Assembly: GCA_905233405.1 (NCBI GenBank) | Contig: CAJOEG010000035.1 | Coordinates: forward strand, 1 to 14,091 | Source of the DNA: an uncultured Bacteroidales bacterium | GTDB lineage: Bacteria > Bacteroidota > Bacteroidia > Bacteroidales > ML635J-15 | Direction: 5' to 3' | DNA length: 14,091 nt | Part shown: positions 1-7,988 of the stretch, piece by piece | Layout of the letters: every line of letters begins with the position of its first letter | Numbering within the stretch: position 1 is the stretch's first letter | Notes under the pieces: model-generated | The model's database searches: none | Told to the model about the DNA's origin: nothing | What the model saw: the letters and a program-made list of their open reading frames with translations, nothing else | Made by a program: the position numbers and the translations under genes

Positions 1-2040
1 GAATATAAGTTGTTGCAGCAGATGAAACAGGTAACTACTGGCGAGGTGCGGAATGTCGTGGACAATATGATTCTTAGGATGGAGAGCAAAAATTCCAATT
101 TGAGAAAGTATCGCGTTGTTGTAAGTTATACAATAGAGGAAGTTGCTGAAAATAATACTTCTACAAGTAATGTTTCCGGAAAGTCTGATAATAGAATCAT
201 AAGCGCAAATGGTTCTGATGCTGTAAATAATATGCAGGGTGTAGTCGCTGAAAATAACACTTCTACGGGTGGTAATGTTTCTGGCAAATCAGATAATGTC
301 AGCATAAGTACAAGTGTTTCTAATACAACTGATGTTGCAATTGCAAATGTTGATTCGTCACAAGATAAGTCGAAGCGCAAGTCAATGTCGGGATATAATA
401 CCGATTCGTATGGAATTTATGAAATGCCGGAAATAAATATGGGTCTGTATTACCGCATACAGATAGTTGCAGTCAGTTTGAAGTACAGGATGCGTGATTT
501 CAAGGGATTGTCGTTGATATTTACCGAACAGATTCCGAATACCAACATTATTCGTTATATGACTGGCGAATACTATAGGTATGTGTCGGCTCGTGAGGAT
601 TTGCCAAAGGTTAGGGGACTTGGTTTCAGCGATGCCTTCATAGTTGCGTATTACAATGGGAAGAGGATTTCAATTGGCGAGGCTCGTAGGCTCGAGGCAC
701 TGCAGAATGCTGGTGAAAACGAAGAAATTCCTGTTGTAATCCGTCACGAAGCACCTGCTGGATATGTTGAGCCTGAAGATATTATCGCTAGTTCACAGAC
801 TAAGTCGGAAACAATTGCAAATCCTGAAAATAATGTGATTGTAGAAAATGGTATTGTAAACGGACAGAATGTTTTGGTAAATGGTGGTGTTGCCAATTCG
901 TCGACTGGAACTGCAATAGAAGCCAACGGAATTCCTGCAAAAGGTGTTTATTTCACCGTTCAGGTAGGTGTTTACAAGGACAGACGTCGGTCTTCGCAGT
1001 TGAAGGGCGTTTCGCCGATTGCATACGAGACTATGCCTAATGGTTTCATCCGTCACATTTCGGGATTGTTTACTGATTACAGTCAGGCAAGGACATCGCA
1101 GATGAACATTCGCCGTCAGGGAATTACTGATGCTTTTGTGATTGCCTACATTGATGGTCGCAAAGTTAGTTTCTCGGAAGGTGTTGAATATCAGAAGTCG
1201 ATGGCTAGCAGAACTATAGCCGAAGCAAATGTAGAAAATACAACTTCCAAGTCGCAAACTTCTGTTTCAGGCGAAGAAAATCTGTCGAATGTTGAATATG
1301 CACCTTTGAACCTTAACACGGGAACCGAAGAAAACAATAAGAACGGCATTTCGTATTATGTTCAGATAGGTGCGTTCTCGAAGTCGCCTGACCCGGAAAT
1401 TTTATCGGTATTCTCGAAAGTTGCTGGCGACAAGATTCACGTTAAGTTCCCGCGCGAGGGCTTGCAGATTTATCGCATTGGCGTATTCAACTCGTATGAG
1501 GAGGCGCAAAATACGCTTGCCGAGGCTCGTTCGTTCGGAATCGTTGATGCTTTCATTGTGGCGTTCAAGGGCGATGAACAGATTTCAAGTTCCGAGGCAA
1601 TTCGCTTGCAAAATACTGTAAGGCAAATAGAAAGCAATTCTGGCGATACAATTAGGAATAATGCAGTTCAAAAGTCGTCTTCGCAAACCATTCAGCCAAC
1701 TTCTAATGTTGAGCCTAAACCAGTTGTTCCAAAGGAGACTTTACAGCAGACTCAGGGCGGAGTGGAGTATTTTGTTCAACTCGGTGCTTTTGTGAATACG
1801 CCCGATGCAAGAAGTATGGCAACTTTCCGTTCTATTGCGACAAATAATGGTTCACGGCTCTCCACAGTGAAGAATGGTAGGTTTACAAACTATAGGGTAG
1901 GGGCGTTCTCGAAGTTTAATGACGCAAAGTTGGCTGTTGATAATGCTCGTTCTATGGGTGTGACAGATGCCTTTATCGTATCGTTCTACAACGGAGAACG
2001 TATTCCTGTGGTAGAGGCAAAGGAAAAGGAAGCAAAGTAA
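1..2040 (+). CDS. SPOR-like repeat protein, 5'-partial
   Basis: The reading frame is open to the left edge of the window, so the true start is upstream; the first in-window TTG at 10 is probably not the start. Residues below count from that codon. Four related repeats of about 85-90 residues begin near residues 148, 313, 448 and 585, separated by Ser/Asn/Thr-rich linkers. Repeats 2-4 open with a SPOR-like strand (FTVQVGVY, YYVQIGAF, YFVQLGAF). All four end with the pattern G-x-x-DAF-[IV]-[IV]-[AS]-[YF], a short NG or GD turn, then I/V-x-x-x-EA. SPOR domains in general bind denuded peptidoglycan glycan strands, so a periplasmic or envelope-linked role is inferred; no signal peptide can be seen because the N-terminus is missing. 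Repeat 1 has lost the usual QxG core (YRIQIVAV) and looks degenerate. The region before repeat 1 is low complexity and contains a small internal duplication. About 130 bases and a new promoter separate this gene from lon, so it is probably transcribed independently of lon. Confidence 0.8.
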   Translation, partial: EYKLLQQMKQVTTGEVRNVVDNMILRMESKNSNLRKYRVVVSYTIEEVAENNTSTSNVSGKSDNRIISANGSDAVNNMQGVVAENNTSTGGNVSGKSDNVSISTSVSNTTDVAIANVDSSQDKSKRKSMSGYNTDSYGIYEMPEINMGLYYRIQIVAVSLKYRMRDFKGLSLIFTEQIPNTNIIRYMTGEYYRYVSAREDLPKVRGLGFSDAFIVAYYNGKRISIGEARRLEALQNAGENEEIPVVIRHEAPAGYVEPEDIIASSQTKSETIANPENNVIVENGIVNGQNVLVNGGVANSSTGTAIEANGIPAKGVYFTVQVGVYKDRRRSSQLKGVSPIAYETMPNGFIRHISGLFTDYSQARTSQMNIRRQGITDAFVIAYIDGRKVSFSEGVEYQKSMASRTIAEANVENTTSKSQTSVSGEENLSNVEYAPLNLNTGTEENNKNGISYYVQIGAFSKSPDPEILSVFSKVAGDKIHVKFPREGLQIYRIGVFNSYEEAQNTLAEARSFGIVDAFIVAFKGDEQISSSEAIRLQNTVRQIESNSGDTIRNNAVQKSSSQTIQPTSNVEPKPVVPKETLQQTQGGVEYFVQLGAFVNTPDARSMATFRSIATNNGSRLSTVKNGRFTNYRVGAFSKFNDAKLAVDNARSMGVTDAFIVSFYNGERIPVVEAKEKEAK
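145..297 (+). repeat. Imperfect direct repeat inside the SPOR-like gene
   Basis: Two copies (145-192 and 247-297) encode nearly the same Asn/Ser/Thr-rich segment: AENNTST, then S or GG, then NVSGKSDN. They differ by one codon of length and by several mostly synonymous bases. The copies lie in the low-complexity linker before the first SPOR-like repeat and look like a small in-frame duplication. Confidence 0.65.
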
Positions 2041-2082
2041 GTCCTTTGTAACATTGTTCATAAGCAATTCCAGAAAAATCAT

Positions 2083-2090
2083 TAACTTTG
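2083..2090 (+). promoter_or_regulatory. Candidate -7 box for the lon operon
   Basis: TAACTTTG matches the Bacteroidota -7 consensus TAnnTTTG exactly. It lies 81 bases before the lon ATG. No good TTG element sits 19 bases upstream (the nearest TTG, at 2054-2056, is 26 bases away), so the call rests on the -7 box and position only. Confidence 0.45.
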
Positions 2091-2100
2091 CATTTTGATT

Positions 2101-2127
2101 GGCACGTAGATTGCCCATATATGTGCC
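2101..2127 (+). promoter_or_regulatory. Hairpin in the lon leader
   Basis: GGCACGTA (2101-2108) and TATGTGCC (2120-2127) can pair over 8 bases with one G-U, enclosing an 11-base loop. It starts a few bases downstream of the transcription start expected from the -7 box at 2083-2090 and has no T-run after it, so it is not a typical terminator. It may be a leader RNA structure or an inverted-repeat operator; its function is not shown. Confidence 0.4.
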
Positions 2128-2171
2128 TCGATTAAAAATTAAAGAATAAGTGCCATTTTGACATATTGTTT

Positions 2172-4595
2172 ATGAATTTATTTGAAGACTACAGGATGAT
2201 GTCTGATATGGATGAAGGCGAAAATGTTATTCCAATATTCACAGACATAATAAAAAAGACAGATGAAATTAAGGATTTGCCCGAATTTCTGCCTATACTT
2301 CCTCTGAGAAACTCGGTTTTGTTTCCGGGTGTCGTATTTCCAATAAATATAGGTCGGCAGAAGTCGTTCAAACTTATACGTGAAATACAACGGACTACAC
2401 GCATTTTCGGTGCGCTTTCGCAGATTGACGCAGAAGTCGAAGACCCACAATATTCTGATATGCACAATATTGGAACGGTTGCCGAAATTCTGAAGGTCAT
2501 TGAAATGCCCGACAACACCATTTCTGTTATAATCCAGGGTAAATCAAGGTTTGAAGTGCTGGAATATACTGGCAGTGACCCTTATTTTATGGCAAGGGTG
2601 CGTTATCTAAAAGAACCTGTCGAGCCAAAGAACGACCACGATATGGACGCAATTATGTCGTCAATCAAGGACATTGCGATTAAGATCGTGAAAATGAGTC
2701 AGAATGCTCCGGGAGAACTTGCTTTTGCACTGAAAAACATCGACAATCCTACTTTCCTTGTCAACTACATTGCGACCAACTGCAACTGTACCAACGATGA
2801 AAAGCAGACTCTTTTGGAAGCCAATGAGTTAAAGCAACGCGCCATCGGACTTCTGCGTTACCTCAACGAGCAGAAGCAGTTCCTTGACTTGAAGAATGAA
2901 ATTCAAGGCAAGGTTAGGAAAGATATGGACAAGCAACAGCGCGAATACTTTCTAAACCAACAGATTAAGACCATACAGGAGGAACTTGGCGGTTCTCCTT
3001 ACGAAAAGGAAATAGATGAACTTCGCGAAAAGGGGAAGAAGAAAAAATGGAGCAAGGAAATTGCCGAAGTGTATGAGGCTGAGATAAAAAAACTCGAGCA
3101 ACTGAACCCAATGTCGGCCGAATTCTCTGTGCAGATGAACTATATGCACATATTCGTCGATTTGCCGTGGAACGAGTACACCAAGGACAATTTCAACCTG
3201 AAACACGCACAGAAAGTCCTCGATCGCGACCATTTTGGACTCGACGAAGTCAAGGATAGAATTCTCGAACACCTTGCAGTCCTGAAACTTAAGGGCGACT
3301 TGAAATCTCCGATACTTTGCCTCTACGGACCTCCAGGAGTCGGCAAGACATCGCTAGGAAAGAGCATCGCCGATGCACTTGGCAGAAAATATGTCAGAAT
3401 GTCACTTGGCGGTTTGCACGACGAATCAGAAATTCGCGGACACCGCCGTACATATATAGGTGCAATGCCAGGCAGAATTTTGCAGAACATCAACAAGGCA
3501 AAATCCTCGAACCCAGTGTTCATCCTAGACGAAATCGACAAGGTTGGCAACGACTACCGTGGCGACCCATCGTCGGCATTGCTTGAAGTGCTTGACCCTG
3601 AACAAAATACCGAATTTCACGATAATTTCATCGACCAGGAATACGACTTGTCGAAAGTGATGTTCATTGCTACTGCAAATAACATTTCCACAATAAATCC
3701 AGCCCTTCGCGACAGGATGGAAATGATAGAAATCAGTGGTTATGTCACCGAGGAAAAGTTGGAAATTGCTAAGCGTCACCTCATTCCGAAGGAATTTGAC
3801 AACCACGGAATCAAGAAGTACAAAATTAAGGTTGACGATTCTGCAATTCTGAAGATTATCGAAGACTACACTCGCGAATCGGGCGTTCGTTCGCTTGACA
3901 AGCAGATTGCAAAACTGGCTCGCCGTCTTGCAAAGGCAATAGGTATGGATGAGGAATTTCCTAAGACAATCACAGCCGAGAACCTTGAAACGTTCATTGG
4001 CAAGCCTCTGTTCCACCGCGATATGTACGAGGAACAAGAATTTGCTGGTGTTGTCACCGGATTGGCTTGGACGGCTGTCGGCAGCCTTTCGGCAGGCGAC
4101 GGCAAGATGACACTCACGGGCAATCTCGGCGACGTGATGAAGGAATCGGCAAAACTGGCTATGGAATACGTGAAGGCGCACGCCGATATGCTAGGCATAA
4201 AGCCCGAAGTGTTCGAAAAGTGGAATATCCACCTGCACGTTCCCGAAGGTGCAATCCCGAAGGACGGTCCGTCGGCTGGTATCACAATGGCAACCGCTAT
4301 TGCTTCGGCCTTCACTCAGCGTAAAGTAAAGTCGCACATTGCAATGACGGGAGAAATTACCCTGCGCGGAAAAGTTCTGCCAGTTGGTGGAATCAAGGAG
4401 AAGATTCTTGCTGCAAAACGCGCTGGAATCACCGAAATCATACTTTCGCGCGAAAACGAAAAGGACATCAACGACATAAAGCCAATGTACCTCGAAGGTG
4501 TTCAGTTCCACTACGTTGACACTGTTTCTGACGTATTTGAACTCGCCATTACCGACAAAAAGGTCAAGAACGCTAAAAAACTTACAGACAAATAA
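2172..4595 (+). CDS. lon: Lon ATP-dependent serine protease
   Basis: Cytoplasmic AAA+ protease that unfolds and degrades misfolded and regulatory proteins. The 807-residue length is normal for bacterial Lon. The domains run in order: an acidic tail of about 35 residues, the N-terminal substrate-binding LON domain (beginning LPILPLRNSVLFPGVVFP), a charged helical linker, the AAA+ module, and the Ser-Lys protease domain. Visible motifs are Walker A GPPGVGKT (about 386-393), Walker B VFILDEID (D453, E454), the catalytic serine in GPSAG (S701) and the catalytic lysine in GGIKEK (K742). ATG at 2172 is preferred to the in-frame TTG two codons earlier; ATG codons at 2196 and 2199 are alternatives. 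There is no Shine-Dalgarno sequence, as is usual in this phylum. The stop overlaps the next start by one base (TAATG), making lon the first gene of a three-gene operon. Heat-shock control is usual for lon, but no such operator is recognised here. Confidence 0.97.
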   Translation: MNLFEDYRMMSDMDEGENVIPIFTDIIKKTDEIKDLPEFLPILPLRNSVLFPGVVFPINIGRQKSFKLIREIQRTTRIFGALSQIDAEVEDPQYSDMHNIGTVAEILKVIEMPDNTISVIIQGKSRFEVLEYTGSDPYFMARVRYLKEPVEPKNDHDMDAIMSSIKDIAIKIVKMSQNAPGELAFALKNIDNPTFLVNYIATNCNCTNDEKQTLLEANELKQRAIGLLRYLNEQKQFLDLKNEIQGKVRKDMDKQQREYFLNQQIKTIQEELGGSPYEKEIDELREKGKKKKWSKEIAEVYEAEIKKLEQLNPMSAEFSVQMNYMHIFVDLPWNEYTKDNFNLKHAQKVLDRDHFGLDEVKDRILEHLAVLKLKGDLKSPILCLYGPPGVGKTSLGKSIADALGRKYVRMSLGGLHDESEIRGHRRTYIGAMPGRILQNINKAKSSNPVFILDEIDKVGNDYRGDPSSALLEVLDPEQNTEFHDNFIDQEYDLSKVMFIATANNISTINPALRDRMEMIEISGYVTEEKLEIAKRHLIPKEFDNHGIKKYKIKVDDSAILKIIEDYTRESGVRSLDKQIAKLARRLAKAIGMDEEFPKTITAENLETFIGKPLFHRDMYEEQEFAGVVTGLAWTAVGSLSAGDGKMTLTGNLGDVMKESAKLAMEYVKAHADMLGIKPEVFEKWNIHLHVPEGAIPKDGPSAGITMATAIASAFTQRKVKSHIAMTGEITLRGKVLPVGGIKEKILAAKRAGITEIILSRENEKDINDIKPMYLEGVQFHYVDTVSDVFELAITDKKVKNAKKLTDK

Positions 4596-5860
4596 TGCAA
4601 CGCAAACGTACCGACATAGACCTGATGGCGCCAGTTGGCTCATACGAGTCGTTGATGGCTGCAATTCAGGCTGGAAGCAATTCCATATACTTTGGCATTG
4701 AGCAACTTAATATGCGAGCCCGCTCGTCAAACAACTTCACTTTCGACGACCTGCGTAACATAGTCTCTATTTGCGAAGAGCACAACGTAAAGACCTACCT
4801 TACCGTCAACACCATAATATATGACGAGGAAATGGAAAAGATGCACAAGGTTGTGGATGCTGCCGCAGAAAATCACGTTACTGCTATAATTGTCTCCGAC
4901 ATTTCCGTGATGCAGTATGCCCGTAGCAAAGGTGTTGAGGTTCACGCATCTACACAGTTGAACATATCCAACATCGAGGCGGTTGCATTTTTTGCACAGT
5001 TCTGCGACGTGATGGTAACAGCACGCGAACTTTCGCTTGAACAAGTGAAGTACATCACCGAGCAAATCCGTCAGCGCGACATTCGCGGTCCGAAGGGCGA
5101 ACTTGTTAAGATTGAAATCTTCTGCCACGGTGCCTTGTGTATGGCAGTTTCGGGCAAATGTTACCTCAGCCTTCACGAATACAATCATTCGGCAAACCGC
5201 GGTGCCTGTCTGCAGGCTTGCCGCAGGGCATACCGCGTGACAGACATCGAAAGTGGCGACGAACTCGAAATCGACAACAAGTACATTATGTCACCCAAGG
5301 ACTTGTGTACCATTGGTTTCATAAACAAAATCATTGACGCAGGCGTAAGCGTACTGAAGATTGAAGGTCGCGCCCGCTCGTGTGAATACGTAAAAACGGT
5401 TGTTAAATGCTACGACGAAGCACTAAATTCCTGTTTTGATGGAACATACGACCGCGAAAAGATTGATGGTTGGAAGAAACGTTTGGAAACGGTCTTCAAC
5501 CGTGGTTTTTGGGACGGATACTACCTCGGACAACGACTTGGCGAGTGGTCGGAAGTTTATGGTTCACGTGCAACCAAGACAAAAGTTTATCTCGGCAAGG
5601 TGCTAAATTTCTTCTCGAAAATCAACGTTGCAGAAATCAAACTTGAAACCGCCGAGGAACTTTCTGTTGGCGACGAAATCTTAATTACAGGTACGACTAC
5701 GGGTGCTGTCCAGCAGATTGCCGACGAAATCCGCGAAGACTTGAAACCAGTGCCGAAGGTCGTACAAGGCTCGTTGTTCTCGATAAAGACGAGCGAAGTC
5801 GTCCGTCGGGGCGATAAACTGTACAAGATTGTTGACACCCAATTTGCAAGTTGCGAGTAA
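4595..5860 (+). CDS. U32-family protein (TrhP/UbiU-like hydroxylase)
   Basis: A 421-residue protein annotated in most genomes as peptidase U32 or collagenase-like protease. The family signature is present as EIFCHGALC followed by SGKCYLS (residues 174-192), then NRGACLQACR and SPKDLC. Cysteines 182, 189, 205 and 238 have the spacing expected of the four [4Fe-4S] ligands described for UbiU-type members. In studied relatives (TrhP, RlhA, UbiU/UbiV) the activity is prephenate- or iron-sulfur-dependent hydroxylation of tRNA, rRNA or a quinone precursor rather than proteolysis. The length is closest to TrhP (about 450 residues; hydroxylates U34 of tRNAs), so tRNA hydroxylation is the best guess, without proof. 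The N-terminus (DLMAPVGSYESLMAAIQAGSNS) is typical of the family. ATG at 4595 overlaps the lon stop by one base, and the stop overlaps the next gene's ATG by one base, implying translational coupling on both sides. Confidence 0.92.
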   Translation: MQRKRTDIDLMAPVGSYESLMAAIQAGSNSIYFGIEQLNMRARSSNNFTFDDLRNIVSICEEHNVKTYLTVNTIIYDEEMEKMHKVVDAAAENHVTAIIVSDISVMQYARSKGVEVHASTQLNISNIEAVAFFAQFCDVMVTARELSLEQVKYITEQIRQRDIRGPKGELVKIEIFCHGALCMAVSGKCYLSLHEYNHSANRGACLQACRRAYRVTDIESGDELEIDNKYIMSPKDLCTIGFINKIIDAGVSVLKIEGRARSCEYVKTVVKCYDEALNSCFDGTYDREKIDGWKKRLETVFNRGFWDGYYLGQRLGEWSEVYGSRATKTKVYLGKVLNFFSKINVAEIKLETAEELSVGDEILITGTTTGAVQQIADEIREDLKPVPKVVQGSLFSIKTSEVVRRGDKLYKIVDTQFASCE

Positions 5861-6774
5861 TGGAAATCTGCCTCCACGACCTCTGGAACGAATACGAACT
5901 CATCGACTGCGGCAACGGTCGCAAACTTGAGCGTTTCGGAGAAATTACACTCATCCGTCCCGAAATAACCGCCACCGGCAAACCTCACCTTTCCGAAGCA
6001 CAATGGAAGGAAACGGCGAATGCCGAATTTGTTGAGACATCAAAAAATTCGGGCAGATGGAATATTTTCAAGCCAATTCCAGAAACTTGGAGGATGGAAT
6101 ACACTTCCCGACCACTGAGCCTTCGACCCTTCGACTACGCTCAGGGTGCGAAGGCCTGGAAAGAAACTCATATCACCGCCGAACTTTCCCTCACTACCTC
6201 CAAGCACATTGGCATTTTCCCCGAACAAGTCATCAACTGGCAGTTCATCGAAAGAGAAAGTGTCAACTTCGGACACGAAAGTTTTCTTAACCTATTCGGC
6301 TACACTGGATTATCCACAGTTTTCGCATCAAACTTCTTCGACAAGGCAACCCATATCGATTCCATTCGCAAGGTTGTGGAATGGACACGTCGCAATGCCG
6401 AAAACTCAGGCAGAAGCAACATCCGACTCATAACCGAAGATGCTCAGAAGTTTGTGGAACGAGAAATCAAGCGTGGCAACAAGTACGACGGCATTATCCT
6501 CGACCCGCCAGCCATTGGCAGCGGAGCAAAGAACGAAAAGTGGATTTTCGACGAAATGATTGAGAATCTTCTCACTAACGTAAATCTCATTGCAAAAGAC
6601 AAGTCGTTCATTATAATGAACTTGTATTCTCATTCTGTATATGGTATGGAAGTTCGAGAACTCTTGCACAGGTGCTTTCCACATCACAATGTTGAAATGT
6701 GTGAGGAAGTGAAGGGTATATCGCAATTTGGTGGTAAAATCAGCCATGGGGTGTTTGTGTGGATGAAAAAATAA
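5860..6774 (+). CDS. Class I SAM-dependent methyltransferase, RlmI-like (COG1092 type)
   Basis: A 304-residue Rossmann-fold methyltransferase. Visible motifs are the family lead-in YELIDCGNGRKLERFG, the segment KHIGIFPEQVINW, SAM-binding motif I NLFGYTG (residues 144-150), and catalytic motif IV DPPA (215-218) followed by IGSGAKNEKW. These fit the RlmI/RlmL-like group, whose studied members methylate bases in rRNA; the substrate here is unknown. The ATG at 5860 shares its A with the U32 stop (TAATG), so it is chosen over an upstream in-frame TTG at 5851. Residues 85-102 (PLSLRPFDYAQGAKAWKE) fall where I recall relatives running directly from the W-x-x-x-Y strand into the F-K-H-x-G-x-FPEQ segment. 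This stretch is the in-frame translation of a palindromic repeat, so it looks like an insertion the protein has tolerated. The frame remains intact, so the gene is probably functional. Confidence 0.88.
   Translation: MEICLHDLWNEYELIDCGNGRKLERFGEITLIRPEITATGKPHLSEAQWKETANAEFVETSKNSGRWNIFKPIPETWRMEYTSRPLSLRPFDYAQGAKAWKETHITAELSLTTSKHIGIFPEQVINWQFIERESVNFGHESFLNLFGYTGLSTVFASNFFDKATHIDSIRKVVEWTRRNAENSGRSNIRLITEDAQKFVEREIKRGNKYDGIILDPPAIGSGAKNEKWIFDEMIENLLTNVNLIAKDKSFIIMNLYSHSVYGMEVRELLHRCFPHHNVEMCEEVKGISQFGGKISHGVFVWMKK
6119..6155 (+). repeat. REP-like palindromic element within a coding region
   Basis: Arms 6119-6130 (GCCTTCGACCCT) and 6143-6155 (AGGGTGCGAAGGC) pair over 12 bases with a single bulged G at 6148, around a 12-base loop. 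The sequence CCCTTCGACTACGCTCAGGG inside it is of a type I know as a dispersed palindromic repeat in many bacterial genomes, often translated as PFDYAQG. Here it adds in-frame residues to the methyltransferase. Only one copy is seen in this window. Confidence 0.7.
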
Positions 6775-6844
6775 GGATAGTCGTATCTCGCTAGGAAAAT
6801 CTTTGCCCTGCAATAGTAGATTTACGGTATCTGACTGTGTTGCA

Positions 6845-6873
6845 AACAAAAAAGGCTGTCGTAGGACAGCCTT
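6845..6873 (-). terminator. Intrinsic terminator of the porP-like gene, possibly bidirectional
   Basis: AAGGCTGTC (6852-6860) and GACAGCCTT (6865-6873) form a perfect 9-bp stem with a 4-base loop. On the minus strand the stem is followed by a T-run (complement of 6848-6853), the classical arrangement for the gene ending at 6898. On the plus strand only a mixed A/T stretch follows, so it may serve the converging lon operon less efficiently. The rest of the intergenic stretch 6775-6851 shows nothing recognisable. Confidence 0.85.
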
Positions 6874-6897
6874 AAATATTTGTGTGTATTGATAATC

Positions 6898-7839
6898 CTA
6901 GAAGAAACTACGGTGCTTACGTGAATTTTCTCCAATGTTAACACCGAAGATAAATTCCTGCGAACCCCAAGTGTAATTAGAAAGGTCGCTGAATGTAACG
7001 TCGTAAGCATAACCGAAGTAATATTGTTTGTACTTGACACCAACATTAGCAATGAACGAGTCGCCTGGACGAACCGAAATACCAAACCAGTAGTCCTGCT
7101 TGATGAAGAACTTGAGGTTGATGTCAAACTGAGGAAGAGTCAATTCGGTCGTCTTAATCATTATTGACGGTTCAAGTTCAAATTCTGTAGACTTTTTACT
7201 CTTCTTGTTGAATTCAAATCTATAGCCACCAAACAGGAAATAGTGTCTTACCATTTTGTTTTCCTTGATGTTCTGGTTAACTTTCATCTTCGACTGGAAA
7301 AGGTTTGCTGCTGTCAAACTAGCATAGTAGTGCTTACCGTACGCATATACACCAAACGAAGCATCTGGAATTATTGTCTTTTCAATAAGGTAAGTCAATG
7401 ATGGGTCGTCATACCAAGTCGGGTCAAAGTTTCTCTGGTCAAGTTTATATTGGTAGCATTCAGCAGATAAACCGAGTGAAATGTTGTCGTGTCTTGTTAT
7501 CCTGAAAATGTATGAGTAAATTGCCTTGAAGCCTATTTCGCTTGCAGGACCATATTTGTCGTGGAATAGGATGCCGCCGAGTCCCATAGTTTTATGGTAT
7601 AAGGATGTGTGTCCCGATAACGTTTGTGTTGATGGAGCTTCCTTCATACCTACCCATTGCTTATGTACACCGATGACGATAGGTGCATAATCTTTTGTTC
7701 CTGCCACAGCTGGATTTATGTAGAAGTCGTTCATCATATACTGGCTGAACAATGGTAGCTGTTGCGCGTGTAATGTGCTGTTGCTCAAGAAAATCGCTGT
7801 CGCAACTACTATTAATACCTTTATTAAACTCTTACTCAT
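6898..7839 (-). CDS. PorP/SprF-family type IX secretion system membrane protein
   Basis: A 313-residue protein with a signal peptide (basic start, hydrophobic core LIVVATAIFL, probable cleavage at LHA-QQ). The mature N-terminus QQLPLFSQYMMNDFYINPAVAG is the hallmark of the PorP/SprF family. Other family features are the early GVHKQWVGMKEAPSTQTLSGH segment, alternating beta-strand character throughout, and the late YYFGYAYDVTFSDLSNYTWGSQEFIFGV region ending in an aromatic. Family members are outer-membrane beta-barrel proteins: PorP is a T9SS component, while SprF-type paralogues assist export of particular cargos with type B C-terminal domains. Paralogues are numerous, so the exact role cannot be read from sequence. 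ATG at 7839 is chosen over an in-frame TTG nine bases upstream because it begins a normal signal peptide. It has its own promoter and terminator and appears monocistronic. Confidence 0.93.
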   Translation of the reverse strand: MSKSLIKVLIVVATAIFLSNSTLHAQQLPLFSQYMMNDFYINPAVAGTKDYAPIVIGVHKQWVGMKEAPSTQTLSGHTSLYHKTMGLGGILFHDKYGPASEIGFKAIYSYIFRITRHDNISLGLSAECYQYKLDQRNFDPTWYDDPSLTYLIEKTIIPDASFGVYAYGKHYYASLTAANLFQSKMKVNQNIKENKMVRHYFLFGGYRFEFNKKSKKSTEFELEPSIMIKTTELTLPQFDINLKFFIKQDYWFGISVRPGDSFIANVGVKYKQYYFGYAYDVTFSDLSNYTWGSQEFIFGVNIGENSRKHRSFF

Positions 7840-7872
7840 GATCTTCAATATTTAGAGTTTGACTCATAGGTG

Positions 7873-7902
7873 CAAATGTAGTGATTATTTCAATACAAAC
7901 AA
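7873..7902 (-). promoter_or_regulatory. Promoter of the porP-like gene
   Basis: Read on the minus strand: TTG (7902-7900), a 19-base spacer, then TACATTTG (7880-7873), a full match to the Bacteroidota TTG-N19-TAnnTTTG pattern. It lies about 34 bases before the start codon, giving a short leader. Confidence 0.75.
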
Positions 7903-7913
7903 GCATTCTGATA

Positions 7914-7936
7914 AAAAAATGTTAATTTTTTTTAAC
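7914..7936 (-). terminator. Weak terminator-like hairpin after the small secreted protein gene
   Basis: GTTAA and TTAAC (7921-7925, 7932-7936) can form an AT-only stem of five base pairs; on the minus strand it is followed by seven T residues (complement of 7913-7919). The stem is weak, so readthrough from the upstream gene into the porP-like gene is possible. Confidence 0.3.
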
Positions 7937-7988
7937 GTTTGTGCTGTTTGATTGTATATCTGTTTGAAAATCAAATCAAAAAGACTAG

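Noticed and set aside
3525..4181. 218-residue minus-strand open frame inside lon
   Set aside because: The sense strand encodes conserved AAA+ and protease regions of Lon; the antisense translation has no recognisable motifs.
7947..7975. Inverted repeat TTTGATT / AATCAAA between the two minus-strand genes
   Set aside because: Short AT-rich arms with a 15-base loop and no T-run; likely chance in AT-rich intergenic DNA.
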